From Usnea hakonensis (Eukaryota > Ascomycota > Lecanoromycetes > Lecanorales > Parmeliaceae): a DNA stretch of 64,000 nt. The stretch covers positions 20,174-84,173 of the forward strand of contig BLJB01000293.1 in NCBI GenBank assembly GCA_013423325.1. The letters run 5' to 3'. Shown in pieces: positions 12,562 through 25,507 of the stretch; within the stretch, counting starts at the first letter, position 1, and each line of letters starts with the position of its first letter. The position numbers and the translations under genes were made by a program. The notes under the pieces are model-generated. The model did no database searches. It was not told the DNA's origin and was given only the letters and a program-made list of their open reading frames with translations.

Positions 12562-13629
12562 ATGTATGAAGGGCAACCATACGAAAAGGACGAAACGAAT
12601 ACTACAGAAGATGACCGCATCTTAGCATGGTCGAAAGATGTGGCCGATAGCACAGCTAAAGAAGCTCGAGACCCGAGAGCTCAATCACCACACTCTAAAC
12701 CTCGGCGTCTAGAACAGGAGCCTGCCCGGGCTGTAGAACAAGAGCCTCCCAGGGTGGTCGTCAATCAGATCGTCCAAACACCAGCGGTGGTCGTTACTCG
12801 CGTAAGGTCAGAACCAATCCCAAAGGAGGAAATCAGTACCAAAGCAGTTATTGGTACCGTTCTAGGAGCTACAGCAGGGGCTGTCGTAGCTTATGGTACG
12901 TATTCTTGAAGTCCATGTTGCATTTCTTGAATTGGGTGCCCAGTCTTGAGACATAACCTGGGATTTACTCTCGAAATCCGGTTTAGGGCCCAAATCACCC
13001 CTCATTCAGTCAGTGCTGACTGGAGCTTTTGTTTAGCCATGACCAGAAGCCAGACCGAAGCCAATCACGCTGAACACCCAAAGAGAGTCGCCTACAAAAT
13101 TATCGATTCTCCAGCCACCTACGAATCTGTTGAACCAGATCATGGCAGGAAACCCAGCCACCAAGTAATCGCTGCTCCGTCGCTGATGCGGCCATACGTT
13201 GACGGTATGATTCCGCAGTCAGATCATTCACATCATTCTTGTCTCCCGCTTCCTCGGAGCCATGCCGAGGGTGCGACCTTTCCTCCAACCCATACCAAGA
13301 TCTCGGTAGTTGATCCCGGGAACTCGAGACCTTTACATGCGTCTTCGCGCGGAAAGACCGCCCGGCAATCAGACTCGATACCTATTACTGAAGTGAGATC
13401 CGCGAAAGAGATACCTTTGCCCTACAGTCATGTGACATCTTCGACAACGGAGAAGAGAGAAGAAAGCAAGACGGGAAAATGTTCTGTATCCCCGAAAGAA
13501 AGCATTAGTCAAGTGAGCACGAGAAGATCGGGAGACCATGCGAGGTCAAAGGATTATAGCGGTCACAATTTTGGAAGTAGCAAAGGTCATCACCACGAGA
13601 GCCGTAGGTCCAGAACGTCGAAACAGTGA
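12562..13629 (+). CDS. Uncharacterised protein with glycine-zipper membrane segment
   Basis: Not assigned to a named family. Two exons (12562-12895, 13037-13629) joined over a 141-nt intron give 308 residues. The join creates a continuous hydrophobic stretch, KAVIGTVLGATAGAVVAYAM, with small residues spaced as in glycine zippers; it is probably one membrane-inserting hairpin or helix at about residues 94-113. Residues 1-90 are charged and Pro/Glu/Arg-rich (repeated LEQEPARAVEQEPPRVVV). Residues 115-308 are Ser/His/Arg-rich, look disordered and end basic (HHHESRRSRTSKQ). I have an impression of similar fungal proteins with the same helix followed by MTRS, but no function is known to me. The start is the first ATG of an already open frame, so extra N-terminal exons are possible. 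Confidence 0.6.
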
Positions 13630-14191
13630 AGGATGCAGAAAGTGAGCATGTGATTGTAAGGTGTGCGCATTCTTGCTTGACAAAACTACTACCCCATAGG
13701 CTTTTGGAGCCTTGCCTGAGGCCTTCAAAAGTGTAAATGTCGAGAAAGGCGATGCACGACCTAGTGATTCCACCTTCAAAAATAGTAAAAATGTGGCCCA
13801 ATTTTTTATTCTTATGCTCAACTTCAATCTGTAAATAATGTAGGTGTCCGTGTGTACATTGCTGGTCATAGGGTAATCACTCGTTTGGAGACATGGGGGG
13901 TAATGGGGGGTAATGGGGACCGTCCTCGGATATGGGTACGAGGGGTAGGTAGGGTTGCTACCCTATGTGTTTACTTATATCTCGCTTCCCTCGTTGCACC
14001 AATGTCATTCAATCAGGTATACTTCATTTTCATGTGGATGCTTCACAGGCTTGATTGAGGATTGCATTTCGTATCTACGACTTAAGATCACAAGGGGTAT
14101 CCGACATTAGAGCATCAGACTTTTGAAGCCGAAACAATTGGAATCCTCGAACACATCGAACCATGTTGCGATAATTGGCTCTCTTCATCCA
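13630..14191. other. Gene-free stretch upstream of VAC14
   Basis: These 560 bp hold no coding signal. A short G-rich direct repeat (GGGGGGTAAT twice, about 13896-13915) is the only feature noticed. Confidence 0.4.
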
Positions 14192-17100
14192 ATGGATCCC
14201 GCTGTGCAGCGTCTGCTTAACGATAAGCTCTACGACAAGAGGAAGCAAGGGGCTCTGGAGTTTGTGCTCGCGCGATCCTTGTAAGACGTCGCATCGCTTA
14301 CCAGCGTTCAGCCTAGAAAGGATCGTTCGAGAAGCAAGCGCCAACAAGGAATTCGAGAGGATTGGGAAGATTGTCGACCAGCTCAGCCATGACTATGCAT
14401 ATGCAGTACATCAGCCGCACGCCAGGAATGGGGGACTGATTGGCCTTGCTGCAGCTTCAATCGCGCTGGGTTCTGTGAGTCTGACCTTGCGCCGGTCAAC
14501 GAGGAGCATTGCTGATATGGGCTCAGGATGATGTTGCTCGATACCTCAAATCCATTGTCCCACCCGTCCTAGCTTGTTTCACCGACCAAGACGCAAGGGT
14601 CCGATATTACGCGTGTGAAAGCATGTACAACATTGCTAAGGTTGCAAAAGGAGAAATACTGCTATTCTTCAATGATGTTTTTGATGCCCTTTGCAAGGTA
14701 GGCGATGGCGTAGGCCTTGCGAGTTAGCTCATGCTGAATTTTTCAAAGCTTGCCGCGGACTCAGAGTTGTCTGTGAAGAACGGGGCGGAGTTGCTTGATC
14801 GACTGGTCAAAGACATCGTATCAGAATCTGCCTCGACTTACGTCTCTGTTTTGCAATCTCCCGAAGAAACCGTCTCGAGTCCTCACACAAGCAAGCATTC
14901 CGACAAATCTTTATCTATTGAACTTCCCACGGCCTTCTCCCTCGCCAAATTCGTACCATTACTACAAGAGCGCATCCATGTCATCAATCCGTTCACTCGA
15001 ACGTTTCTCGTCTCATGGGTCACTCTACTGGATACTATCCCAGATCTGGAGCTTGTCCATTATCTGCCGGCGTTTTTGGGAGGATTAATTAAGTTCCTGA
15101 GCGATCCAAACAGAGACGTCCATGTTGCAACACAAGGGACGCTCGAGCGATTTCTAAATGAAATAAAGAAAATAGCTAGGATTAAAAGAATGATGGCAGA
15201 AAGCCGCAAGGGAAACAGTGACGACCAGGCGAAACATTCCAACTCAAGCGATAGCGCCAGCATACGCACTGACATGAGTACACTAAATGAGAAGTCTGAC
15301 ATCCTGGATGGTGACTTTGGGGGAGCGCACGACGAAAAAAACGGTCACGAAGACGGCGACTGGGTACCAGGGCAAGATGTCCAGGTTGACCATTCAAAGA
15401 TCTTGGAGATTCTCGTGGCCTTCCTTGACTCTTCGTCAGGTATGAAGCGTACTGTTGTCCTTCTGCCACATGACTAATTCTTGAGCGCAGAGGAAGAGAT
15501 ACAGCTTACTGCTCTACGCTGGATCGATAGCTTTTTTGAAATAAATCCAGAGGATATCTTAGCATTTGTACCTCGACTTCTATCGCAAGTGCTTCCTGCA
15601 ATGGCTAGTGGTGCAGACCTCGTGCGGCAAGCTGCCAACAGAGTAAATAATTCGTTGATGGATCATATTGCGTCGTTACCTGATGAGAACGTTCCCGAAG
15701 AGGCTCGGCCACCAGCACCATCTCGTATTCCCACTGGTATTTTGAAAGACCCAACAACTACCATAAAGGAAGCCGCTAAAGAAGCCGACAATAAAACGAG
15801 GCGCGCTTCGACCCCGACACCGAAGCTTCCACAAGGGGTTGAAGCAGACTCTGAGGCCAAGAAGGAGGAAGACCCAACAATTTCAACGCCTCCGTCATCT
15901 GCGTCACCTCCACCGAAGCCTGTCACTGATCTTGACTATACAGCCGCTGTGGCTGCTCTTACGTTGCATTTTCTGAACGAACACGAAGCCACTAGGGTCG
16001 CTGCGTTGGCTTGGCTGATCATGCTTCACCGAAGAGCTCCCCTTAAGGTTCTTGCGACCAATGATGGCACCTTCCCGGCTTTGCTAAAGACGCTGTCAGA
16101 TCCTGCAGAAGCTGTTGTCACGCGCGACCTGCAGTTGCTCTCTCAGATATCGAAGAATAGCGAAGATAGCTATTTCACATCCTTTATGGTCAACCTTCTG
16201 CAGCTTTTCTGCACTGATAGGAGACTGTTGGAGACAAGAGGCAACCTCATAATTCGGCAGTTATGCGTGAACTTGAGCGCAGAAAGGATATATCGGACTT
16301 TGGCCGACTGTCTAGAAAAGGATGAGGACGTCGAGTTTGCAAGTATCATGGTCCAGAATCTGAACAATAATCTTATCACAGCGCCAGAGCTGGCCGAACT
16401 ACGAAAGCGATTGCGGAACCTTGAGACGAAGGATGGGCAAGTCTTCTTCGTCGCTTTATTCAGGTCTTGGTGCCACAACGCTGTCGCGACGTTTTCGCTA
16501 TGTCTACTTGCACAAGCATATGAGCAGGCATACAACCTACTCCAGATCTTGTAGGTCGCTTTGAAATTCCTGCGCCCAGCTATAGCTAATGCAAACAGTG
16601 CGGAGCTGGAGATGACCGTCAATATGCTTATCCAGATCGACAAGTTGGTGCAGCTCCTCGAGTCGCCCGTTTTTACATGTATGCTCTTCATCTGAGGACT
16701 TGGGTTGACGCCGTTAACCCGAAACTAGACCTTCGTCTGCAGCTCCTAGAGCCAGAAAAGTATCCCCATCTATATAAGTGTCTCTACGGGTTACTTATGC
16801 TACTCCCTCAATCCTCTGCATTCGCAGCGCTGAAGAATCGCTTGAATAGCGTTAGCGCTATAGGCTACCTTCACATCGCACCGCGCACGTATGTATCTCA
16901 CGTCCGACAGAAGAGCACCGAGGCTAAGTTCGGTAGCACTCCTCAAACGCCCGGTGCGACTTTTGATCGCCCAAATAGGCTGAAGCCTAGAGAAGAGGCG
17001 GCCATCAAGTGGACGGAGCTGCTTGAAAAGTTCAAAAGCGTGCAAGAAAAGGCCAAGAGAGCGCACCGGCTGCAAAATCAGGTCGACGATGGCACATCCG

Positions 17101-17294
17101 CTCCTAATGCTACGATTGCAGAAATCAAGGATAAGGCACTGCCGGATACGCCAAAGCAGTCGTTGAGACCGTCTAGTGCAGGAAGTGCTTCGCCGAGAGC
17201 ACCTCCCAGTGGTCCTTTGCACAAGCCAAAGTCGAGTCTGGGCAACCTCGGGAGGTTTGCCGGTGGAGTCGCCGGACGGAGAGGCAAGAAGTGA
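14192..17294 (+). CDS. VAC14: Vac14, scaffold of the Fab1/PIKfyve-Fig4 complex
   Basis: HEAT-repeat scaffold that activates the PI3P 5-kinase Fab1 and binds the phosphatase Fig4 on vacuole and endosome membranes. Seven exons (14192-14259, 14312-14474, 14527-14697, 14749-15439, 15491-16550, 16599-16678, 16729-17294) give 932 residues. All joins keep phase and restore conserved sequence, for example MDPAVQRLLNDKLYDKRKQG, QPHARNGGLIGLAAASIALG, DQDARVRYYACESMYNIAK and KNGAELLDRLVKDIV in the N-terminal HEAT region. The Fig4-binding C-terminal domain is built from exons 5-7 (FAELEMTVNMLIQIDKLVQL, EPEKYPHLYKCLYGLLMLLP). An acidic, Ser-rich insert (about residues 300-370) and a Pro/Lys-rich linker (about 420-490) are probably disordered. 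The first intron uses a GTTTGT donor, giving Asp where relatives often have Glu. Confidence 0.96.
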
Positions 17295-17893
17295 CCTTTT
17301 GTATTATGTATGAAGGCGGTGTGATGTGGTAGTCGTGTCTGAGATTAGCGCTGGTGTTGGAGGAAGGAAAAAAGGGCTTGAGATTGTTGATTTGAGCGAG
17401 CGATGTATATTGTATTGCTTTGTTACAATGTGGCACACCGCAGGGTATACTGCCTCACTATCTCTACTGTAGCAAATCGAACCATATCACTCAATAATCT
17501 TCTACAAAGCCAAGTTTCAATAACCCAATCGTCAAATATATGTACGAGGTACGGATTAACGAATCAATTTATTTTTATTCTACGGTGACTTCAGCCTCAT
17601 TGCTGCTCTGGTCCTAACCTCGACCAGGCTGCATCCTGCCTTTCCTTCTCCCATCAAAATTTCAACATCCGTGAGTCATCAGTTTCATATGCTAATAAAT
17701 CTTTCTCTGGAGTACATTCGTTATAATCAGAAGTCTCAGTTGACTTTTGGCCCGCAACATTGTATTCTATCAACTAACATTCGGAGCGTTGTTCACCGAG
17801 GCTCTCTTCACCGTGTTACACAAATTGCTCCATCCACGCATTCGAGTCTCCTGCTCACTGCGTCATATATCGCGCTCTTCTCTTTGTATATAA
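17295..17893. other. Gene-free stretch between VAC14 and the F-box gene
   Basis: These 600 bp hold no coding signal. A TATATAAA-like run (17886-17892) touches the next start codon. Confidence 0.4.
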
Positions 17894-19974
17894 ATGGCTT
17901 CCAAGCATATCCACTTCAACGACATCCCCCTCGACCTCCTGAAGAACGTTATACTCGGCTACGTAAGAAGCCCGGCCTACGCTTTCATTCTGAACTACCA
18001 AAGCCACTGATGCTCATAACCTGCTTGCAGATCAAACGGCCAGAAGATCTCAAGTCGCTATGTCTTACAAGCAAGTCGCTACGGGCCATCGCTACCCCGC
18101 CGCTGTATCGGAAAGTATTCCTTTCCGTTGGCGGCCACAAAGATATCAGAGTCTCCGGTCTACTGAGCCGATCAAATCCGGGCGTTCAGCATATCAGGAA
18201 AGTCTACCTGCATCTTGAAAAGCCGCCTTACCAGAATTTGGACTTCCAAACGAACTCTGACGATTCGTCTGAAGATGAAGTAGTGGAAGTGAAGCTTGGG
18301 GATATTGGAGGCGCCATGAGACAGGCTCATTTTACCATAAGACTACTTCTAGATTTTCTACCGAATGACATCCTAGAGAAATTCAGGTGGGTATCCTTCC
18401 AGTTCGTGCAGTGTCATTGGCTTGGGCTCGGTCCATTTCCTCTCACCTTCATTAAGCTAATATTCTGTACAGTTGGCAAAGTTGGGAGCCTTTCTCAATG
18501 GATAATTGGCTATTACTGGTGAAGAAGCAAAAGCGGCTGAAAGCAGTCGAGGTTGAGAGCGTAGATCGAGACTTTATGCGTACGTGTATTTGGACTTGAC
18601 ATTTCCCTTTTTGATATGGATCCAGGGATTTGAGAGAATAATGTGCTCTCCTGATTTGTTTCAATGCTTTGAGTCACCCATCAAACAGGCAATGCTGACT
18701 CTGAAATGTTATGCAGCGGAGCTCGAAAAGGATCTTGGCCCCTTGACAAATCTGGAAGGAGCTACAAGCCTGCACTTCTATCCCGATACCATTGATCGGT
18801 TAATGGCTTGTCAAAAGGTTGTGGAGACCCAGACAAAGTTGAACGAGCTGCAGATTTCTTCGGGTTTTCCGTACACGGGGCATACTCCTCATGATTTAGA
18901 AGACTCAAGCACCCGCCCAGGCCTCCTGACCAGAACGATCTTCAGCCATATGATGCCCTTTGAGAAATGCAGTCCTATTACTCTCAAGAAATTAACTATA
19001 GAGAGCATTGACCTGCGCTATGCTGCCGACACGTACATGAAGTTCATTAAATTCAGCGCCCTAGAAATCTTGATCATTGGAGGATGCCAGGGTGCCGAGA
19101 GTGTGTTTTCTCAAATGAGCAAGCCATTTCTACGCCCAAACAATTTAAAGAAGATTCGTTGGTTCCAGGGTGAAAACTCTAGTGAGATCCACGCTCTTGA
19201 GGCTTTTGATGGACTACTCGAAGCCATTAGTGGATTGGAGGTCTTGCATGTGGATGTCATGAACTTCCGTGCATTGCCTAACCCCACAGCGATAGCGCAT
19301 CACGGGAAGACTCTGCAAGTCTTGGGAGTCCGTGGTCGAACGGTGTCGTCAAGTCTAATGAGGTACGAGACCGACCAATTGGACGAGATATGCACGGCGT
19401 GTACCGAGCTTCGACAGTTTTCGATTACATTTCCTACCACGTCTGTGTCGGATGCGCGTCCTAGCCCTGACTTCAAGGCTTCTTTGGCAAGTCATGCTCG
19501 CAATCTGTTGCCGTGCCCATACTGACAGGAAAACAGCGGTGCCTGAAGAAACTACGCTACCTCATCACACTCAACTTACATTCCTGGCCAACAACTCGAA
19601 GCTCCTTCGTCAGCCATAGGTACAAGTTGAAACGTGACTGGTACGACCTATACGAACATGCTCTACAACGACTGGCACAGCATATATTTGAATCCAGCGA
19701 CGCCAATTCCAAGGAGCAGGGTTGGGGCCTCGGACACCGTTCTCTACTCGCGGTCGTTGCCTTCGGGGCCAACGGAAAGAGTGCACTTGACAATGATTCT
19801 TCTCTTCAATTGAAACAGCTCCCCTTCGTGCGAGGGTCGAAGGTCGATGCTTTCGGCAAGACGGAGATGTTGGCGGTGAAGACGCTGTGGAAAATGGTCC
19901 AATTCATTGAAACCGAGAGTGATATTTTGAACCATTCGATGTATGATTTGCATGATGCGCATGACTGGTCATGA
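17894..19974 (+). CDS. F-box-type protein with leucine-rich-like tail
   Basis: Probable substrate adaptor of an SCF ubiquitin ligase. Five exons (17894-17962, 18031-18386, 18473-18579, 18717-19486, 19537-19974) give 579 residues. The N-terminus shows a degenerate F-box spanning intron 1: FNDIPLDLLKNVILGYIKRP, then EDLKSLCLTSKSLRAIATP and LYRKVFL. The rest has the irregular leucine-rich pattern usual for fungal F-box proteins (LKKLTIESIDL, LEILIIGGCQ, LEVLHVDVMNF). Intron 4 appears to be a GC-AG intron (GCAAGT...CAG, 50 nt): it is the only join found that keeps the frame open to the well-formed last exon. The target is unknown, since these genes form a large, fast-changing family in Pezizomycotina. 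The exact joins of intron 3 are less certain. Confidence 0.75.
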
Positions 19975-21202
19975 GATTGAAAGGAATGATGCATGCCACC
20001 AGGGAATGTGTTGGACAAGCATGTGAAATGATATGTTAGGCGGAGGATATTGATCTCTCTGATAGCGATTTCTGAATTTGATGCGACTTAATTCTCTACG
20101 AACGAGAAAATGTCAAAGACGTACGCTTCCTACGCAAGTGTTCGGGATGATGTGGCTGCCTCGGCGTGGCTGCTACCTCTCTGCGCAATCATTTCTCACT
20201 GATGTGAAATGTGTTGTTCTGGTATTAAATCTCACCGGGCATCGAAGCTGACAGACAACAATCCAAAGTCACCGGGTTCGATTCTAGACTGGTACTTATG
20301 AGCGAAGCACTGCCAACAAATCTTGCCCGTAGAGAATGTAGCAAAACATGGCCCATTGTCTTTGAATACTTTTAGTAACAAGATCTCTCAAGCCCGAACG
20401 TCCTCGCTGTCAAACGCTGTCCTGAGTATAAGATAGCTAGTAGATCGAGCGCCAAAGCAATGTGCGGCCAGCAACTCCTCTCAGATCAGCGACATGCAGA
20501 TAAGGGTACAAGTAATATCGCAGGAACAGTCCTCTACCGGCAAATCCTGACAAGCAACAGAGCAGATCCATCTCTCATATAACATATCCTCAACAAGCAA
20601 CCAGACATAAGCTTCCTTCCTTTCTAGCGCGGGTTCCGGATAAGGTAGGCAATATAGAGCACACTTCCTATGAAAGACGTCTTTCATGAGAATCCGTAAT
20701 TGAGTTCTTAGCGAGGGGGATCTTCGGGTCGGCTGAACGCGAAGATTGTATCCTGCGAACCGTTCCAGATTCCTGGTACTGTTTTCTGCCACTGTGGAGC
20801 TCCCCCTCTCCGTCGAAGCTTCCTTTCGACTTCGTAAAGTTTAGAACTCCGTATCGAAATCATAATTTTCTGTAATTTTCATACTACTATAATTACATGA
20901 AGCCCTAACCCTACATTGCAGGTACCTACTTTAGCGTCATCTCATGCGGCTTGGCAGACACGGCAGCAACGCGTCCGAAGTTGCTTTGAAAGTGAGGTCA
21001 ATCTTGAAATTTGTTCGAATCACCAGCGACATATTCTACCACACAGGCTATGTATACTTTACCATAGGATTGATGTGTGTACTTTGAATTGGCTATGTCC
21101 GTCCCTCTCAATCGTTCTTATAGATTGGCAATTTAATTGGCTTTTCTTCCACGCGCCGCAATCTCACGTCTCTTCGATTTAAGGAGTGAAAGATAGTCAA
21201 CT
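19975..21202. other. Gene-free stretch before the DNA methyltransferase relic
   Basis: These 1.2 kb hold no gene I can support. A 103-codon minus-strand frame at 20481-20792 has no recognised features. A tRNA B-box-like string at about 20274 was examined and rejected. Confidence 0.4.
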
Positions 21203-24200
21203 ATGACAACTCCTGGGCTTTCAAATGGTAATGAGCTTATTTTCAAGTTGCCAATTGGCATTACGCGTTTTGAATTACGCATACATTGGAGAAGGCTGAC
21301 TGGTTATGATACTTACCTTACCTTACCTAGGTTCCGCCGCCAAGCCTCCCCACATATTATACTCAAGCGTCCCTCAAATCCCCCATCCCTTTGACTCCTC
21401 AGGGGACCCAAGTCGAAATCTACGAAAACGAAAGAGATGCCATTCTGAAGACGGTGAACATCTATCGAGTACTGAAGATGTTAACGAGAATGTGCCAAGC
21501 GAGGACTTCATCTACTCAAAAAAGAAAAAGACTGAGACCCGAATGACTTGTATTCGACCGCCCGACTTCGTATTTCCGAAATCAGCCTATGATGGTCATG
21601 TCCCATCAATGCCAAGATACTGTGAGAAAAGAGTCCTGCAAGACATCCTTGTAGGTTGGGCCGGAACGGAGTCAAACGAATCTTTCTCGGAAGCTAAGAG
21701 TGAGGGCAGGCCAAAGAAGAACCAAAAAACGACACTGACACAGATATCAACGGTGAGGATTTTATTGAAGCGGATCTTGAAGAGTTCGTCATCTATCGTC
21801 CTCACAAACGTTTGTCAAATAAGAGCAAAATTTCCGAGTATCCGCGCGCGAATGAATTGGTATCTCTTCACGAGATCAATGAACAGGCAACCACATTTTT
21901 CTACTTTGACGGGGTCATCAGGTACGCTGGTAGACGAAGATATGTGCAGAAAGTGCAGTTCGAAATATTGTCAATAGGAGGTTATGAAGAACCGGAAAGG
22001 TCTACAGTAGGCCCTGACATTTGGATCCAATCAATCGAAGGCACGAGATGCGATGTATGGTACCGTCTGAGAACTCCTGCGGCCGAATATAGAAGATATC
22101 AAGAACCTTTCCAGTAGCAGCTAGCGGATCTTGCCAAGCATACTGTTAACTATCTCCAGGCTCACCAACTTGTTGGACTCGATGACTTCCGCAATCGCTT
22201 CTACGAGTGGCTGCAAGATCTCTACCTTCACAATAAGCCTGTCAGGTATTGGCTGAGACAATACACCGATCACGATTTTCGACGCATCATTGCTGCCTAA
22301 GCCAACTTTTTGTACTTTCAAGCTCTTCAAGTTGGCCAAGAATACGAAAAGCACCCGTTGTGGGAGGAAATTCATTCCAAGATTTTGAGGGCTATACCGG
22401 AGCAGGTGGAAAGAGGCACTAAGCAAGACATGTATACAGCATCTCGGGAAGGTGAGGATGGGATATCAAGGCGCAAGACAACCGTAACACCATATGTATT
22501 CCAGTGTTTCAAGGACCTTCCATGGGCAAAATTCCTCTACAGCCAAACTCCTTCTGTGTCGCTAGCACAGAGTATCGGTAAGAAGGCTGCAGTTTCCCAC
22601 ACTGAGACTGCACGCGTGGCCGAGATGCTGGAAGCGCGCGTCGCAGCAGGTCGCAGATCAAGCCTACCTATGGCTCCTACAGAGCCTCTTAATTTCAATA
22701 TTGGAGATGTGGTAGCCATTCCTAAAGACGACCACAGCGCATGGAAGACCGACGATAAAGACTATCTTGGCTATGTGCAGGGCGTTACGGATACCGGTCG
22801 AGGCCAAGCTCTGCGCTTGCTTTGGTTCTATCGTCCAGGAGACACGACTTGTCTAAAGATGTTTTACCCATACTCACAGGAAATATTTCTGAGTGATCAT
22901 TGCAATTGCGGCGATTTTCCAGTGTTTGCCAGCGAAGTCATCCGCAAGCCGCAAGTTACCTTTTTCGTTGGGCCCGAGGATCCGCATGCGGAATTCTTTT
23001 GTCGTCAAGGATACATTGAAGGTGATAGTGCGTGGGTTACGCTACAAGATGCGCATTTTAAATGCGGGTGCAACGACCCCACTGAAACAATCAAATACTG
23101 TGTTGGGGATACTTTACTCGTAGCCTCAAGCTTGAGAAAGTCAGCCAACAGTCTGGAGCCCGTAGTTCTTCTTGAACTTGATCCTGACGGTCTTGTTGGG
23201 CAAATTAAAGTCTTACGACTCTTGCGTAAGGGTAGAGACTACGGCTGCACTGAAGCTGCTCCCAATGAATTGGTTCTGACAGACAGGTTGGAGGTCATCC
23301 CGTTGACATACGTCCAAAGACCATGTCAAGTTCGATTCTACTCAGAAGCGGAAAAAGAAGAACAGAAGATACCATGTCCCTACGATCGCCGAGGTGCCTC
23401 GGACTTCTATTACATTATATCTAAGGATCTGCAGACTTCCGGATTTGGCCTCGAGGTCCTTCAAAAACCGTGGCCATCCTTCATGAGACAAGGCTGGGAT
23501 CCCACATCAATTCCGCCTCAGCGAAAATTGAGGGCTTTGGATCTTTTCAGTGGTATGGGTAATTTTGGCCGTGGGCTCGAAGAGGGTGGTGCTATTTGCG
23601 TTACTGGGGCAGTAGACTGGTACAGCGAAGCGATTCACACATACAAAGCCAACATGCCACTACAGAATAAGACCAAGATGTTCCGTGGATCAGTCAACCA
23701 CTATCTGTGTCTGGCACTGGAGGGAAAAGAAACTAGTTTGGTAGCTCAACTCGGTGAAGTCGATTTTATCTGTGCTGGCAATCCATGTCAAGGATTCTCC
23801 TTGGCAAATCCGAGCACGGGTAATGAAGGGGGTCTACTCAATGAATCCATGGTGGCTTCTGTTCTGGCTTTTATAGACTTCTACCGTCCTAAATATGCTC
23901 TCATGGAGAATGTCAAAGGGATGGCTCGCGGCGATGAAAGTCATAACGTGCTAGCGCAGGTCTGCTGTTGCCTAGTAGGCATAGGATACCAAGTCCAGAC
24001 TTGGTGCTTGGACTCATGGAGCTACGGTTGCGCGCAGAGTAGAAGCCGCATCGTCATCAGCATCGCAGCTCCGGGTCAGAGGCCCATGCAGGAGCCGGCA
24101 CTAACACATTCACACCCCGATGGAATTCGTGGTGGAAGCCTAGGAAAGACAGCAAATGGCCTGCATACCGCCTCGAGAACCACTAGCCGAACCCCGTTCG

Positions 24201-25015
24201 AGTATGTCACGTCAGCAGAAGCCACGAAAGACTTGCCTGCAACTGACGCTCGCACAACTTGTATCCCTTTTCCTGACCATCGGATGAGCAAGACTCTACC
24301 TATTACGGGCTGGGTCCGAGTGTCGAGCATCCCTCGATTTCCCAGTGGGTGCACATTCGTCAAGGCGTTCAAACAAGGCTATATGCCTCAGGTCCAGATC
24401 GATTCTTTCAATTGGGATGAGAAAGTTCGGTCAAGACATGATTCGAAATGTTGGCAGCGAGTGAGCCGGAATGGGTTAATGCCAACAGTAATGACATGCC
24501 CGAGGCCAGAAGATGGAGCAGGGGGAACGTGCCTACATTGGTCTGACCACCGGTTGCTAACGGTAATGGAAGTACGTCGAGCCCAGGGCATTCCCGACAA
24601 TGAGGTAATAATAGGTTCCCCCTCCGAGCAGTGGAAGATAATAGGAAATAGTGTTGCACGTCCAATGGCGCTGGCTTGTGGTTAGCCCCCCCGTAATATA
24701 CGAGGCAAGGCGATCACGTTGCTAACCACCTCGGGAGATACAGGTCTCTCTTTGCGGACGGCGTGGTTGGCTAGCACAGCAAAACAAGAGCCCGCGCTAA
24801 CTCAAGTCAACGTCGCTTTGAAACACACTGTCATTGGCAAAGACGTCGTTCATGAAACCGAAATACCTACAACTGCAGCCTCCGGAGAAGCCGTTCCGGT
24901 CGGATGGTCCAAGAAAGAGATGTTGAATAAATTTACCTCCGCTCTTAGCTCTCCTAGAGCGCTTATATCTGCTATATCTAATACGATAGGGGAGCCATTG
25001 ACGAATGGGTATTAA
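21203..25015 (+). pseudogene. dim-2-like: DIM-2-like DNA (cytosine-5) methyltransferase with two in-frame stops
   Basis: DIM-2 methylates cytosines in repeat-mutated DNA, guided by HP1 and H3K9 methylation. Four exons (21203-21227, 21331-21699, 21744-24680, 24744-25015) keep phase throughout, equal to about 1200 residues. The 44-nt intron 2 has a CTGAC branch site. Two BAH-like domains lie at about residues 447-570 and 582-665. The methyltransferase core follows: motif I RALDLFSGMGNFGRG, motif IV GNPCQGFS (catalytic Cys about residue 815), motif VI MENV, motif VIII QSRSR, motif X GNSVARP, all intact. Exon 3, however, contains TAG at 22115-22117 and TAA at 22298-22300, inside conserved N-terminal sequence on both sides; no intron fits. 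Both could come from C-to-T changes at CpA on one strand. A shorter protein could start at ATG 22430 and keep BAH plus catalytic domain. Assembly error is the alternative. Confidence 0.85.
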
Positions 25016-25507
25016 TATCTCGAGACGACTCCAGGATCTCAGACATTGAAGTACGTCGATGCCGTCAAGACCAGGTTGGAGAAGTCTGAGGTCAGCACCA
25101 TCGGCTCTAGTGGTACTTCGAGATTGAAACCGTACCGTTACGAAGACACAAGCGCTTCAGGAGTATCTACCACATTGGGACAATCCGTCCGCACTGATCA
25201 CGCAGGAGAAGGTTACCCTCTACTATCCTTCTAGAATCCGTACGCTGGGGGAAGTCCAGCCTCGCGTAAAGCTACACACGAGAAGATGGTCTCTAGGGTT
25301 GGTGTTTACAAGGCCACGGCGGGTTATTGAGAAAGGTTCAATGACGCACAAGCATCACCTTTACCGCTTCATACTGAAACATGTTGCTTGAAAGGGGCAT
25401 TTGAACGGCTCGAGCGTATATCGAGTGGGATACATGGGTGTGAATTGGGTTGTGGAGATGGGGCATGAGGAGGAAAAGCGTTGCAAGATAGATACAGCTT
25501 CGGCAGG

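Noticed and set aside
20274..20286. GGTTCGATTCTAG, resembling a tRNA B box
   Set aside because: The surrounding T-arm pairs poorly (two mismatches in five), and no matching A box or acceptor stem is found upstream.
20481..20792. 103-codon minus-strand frame starting with an ATG
   Set aside because: No family resemblance, no splice context and a gene-poor neighbourhood; not enough to call a gene.
22081..22330. An intron that would remove the two stops in the DIM-2-like gene
   Set aside because: Every GT...AG pair tested by eye would also delete conserved residues (for example AAEYRRYQEPF or RYWLRQYTDHDFRR).
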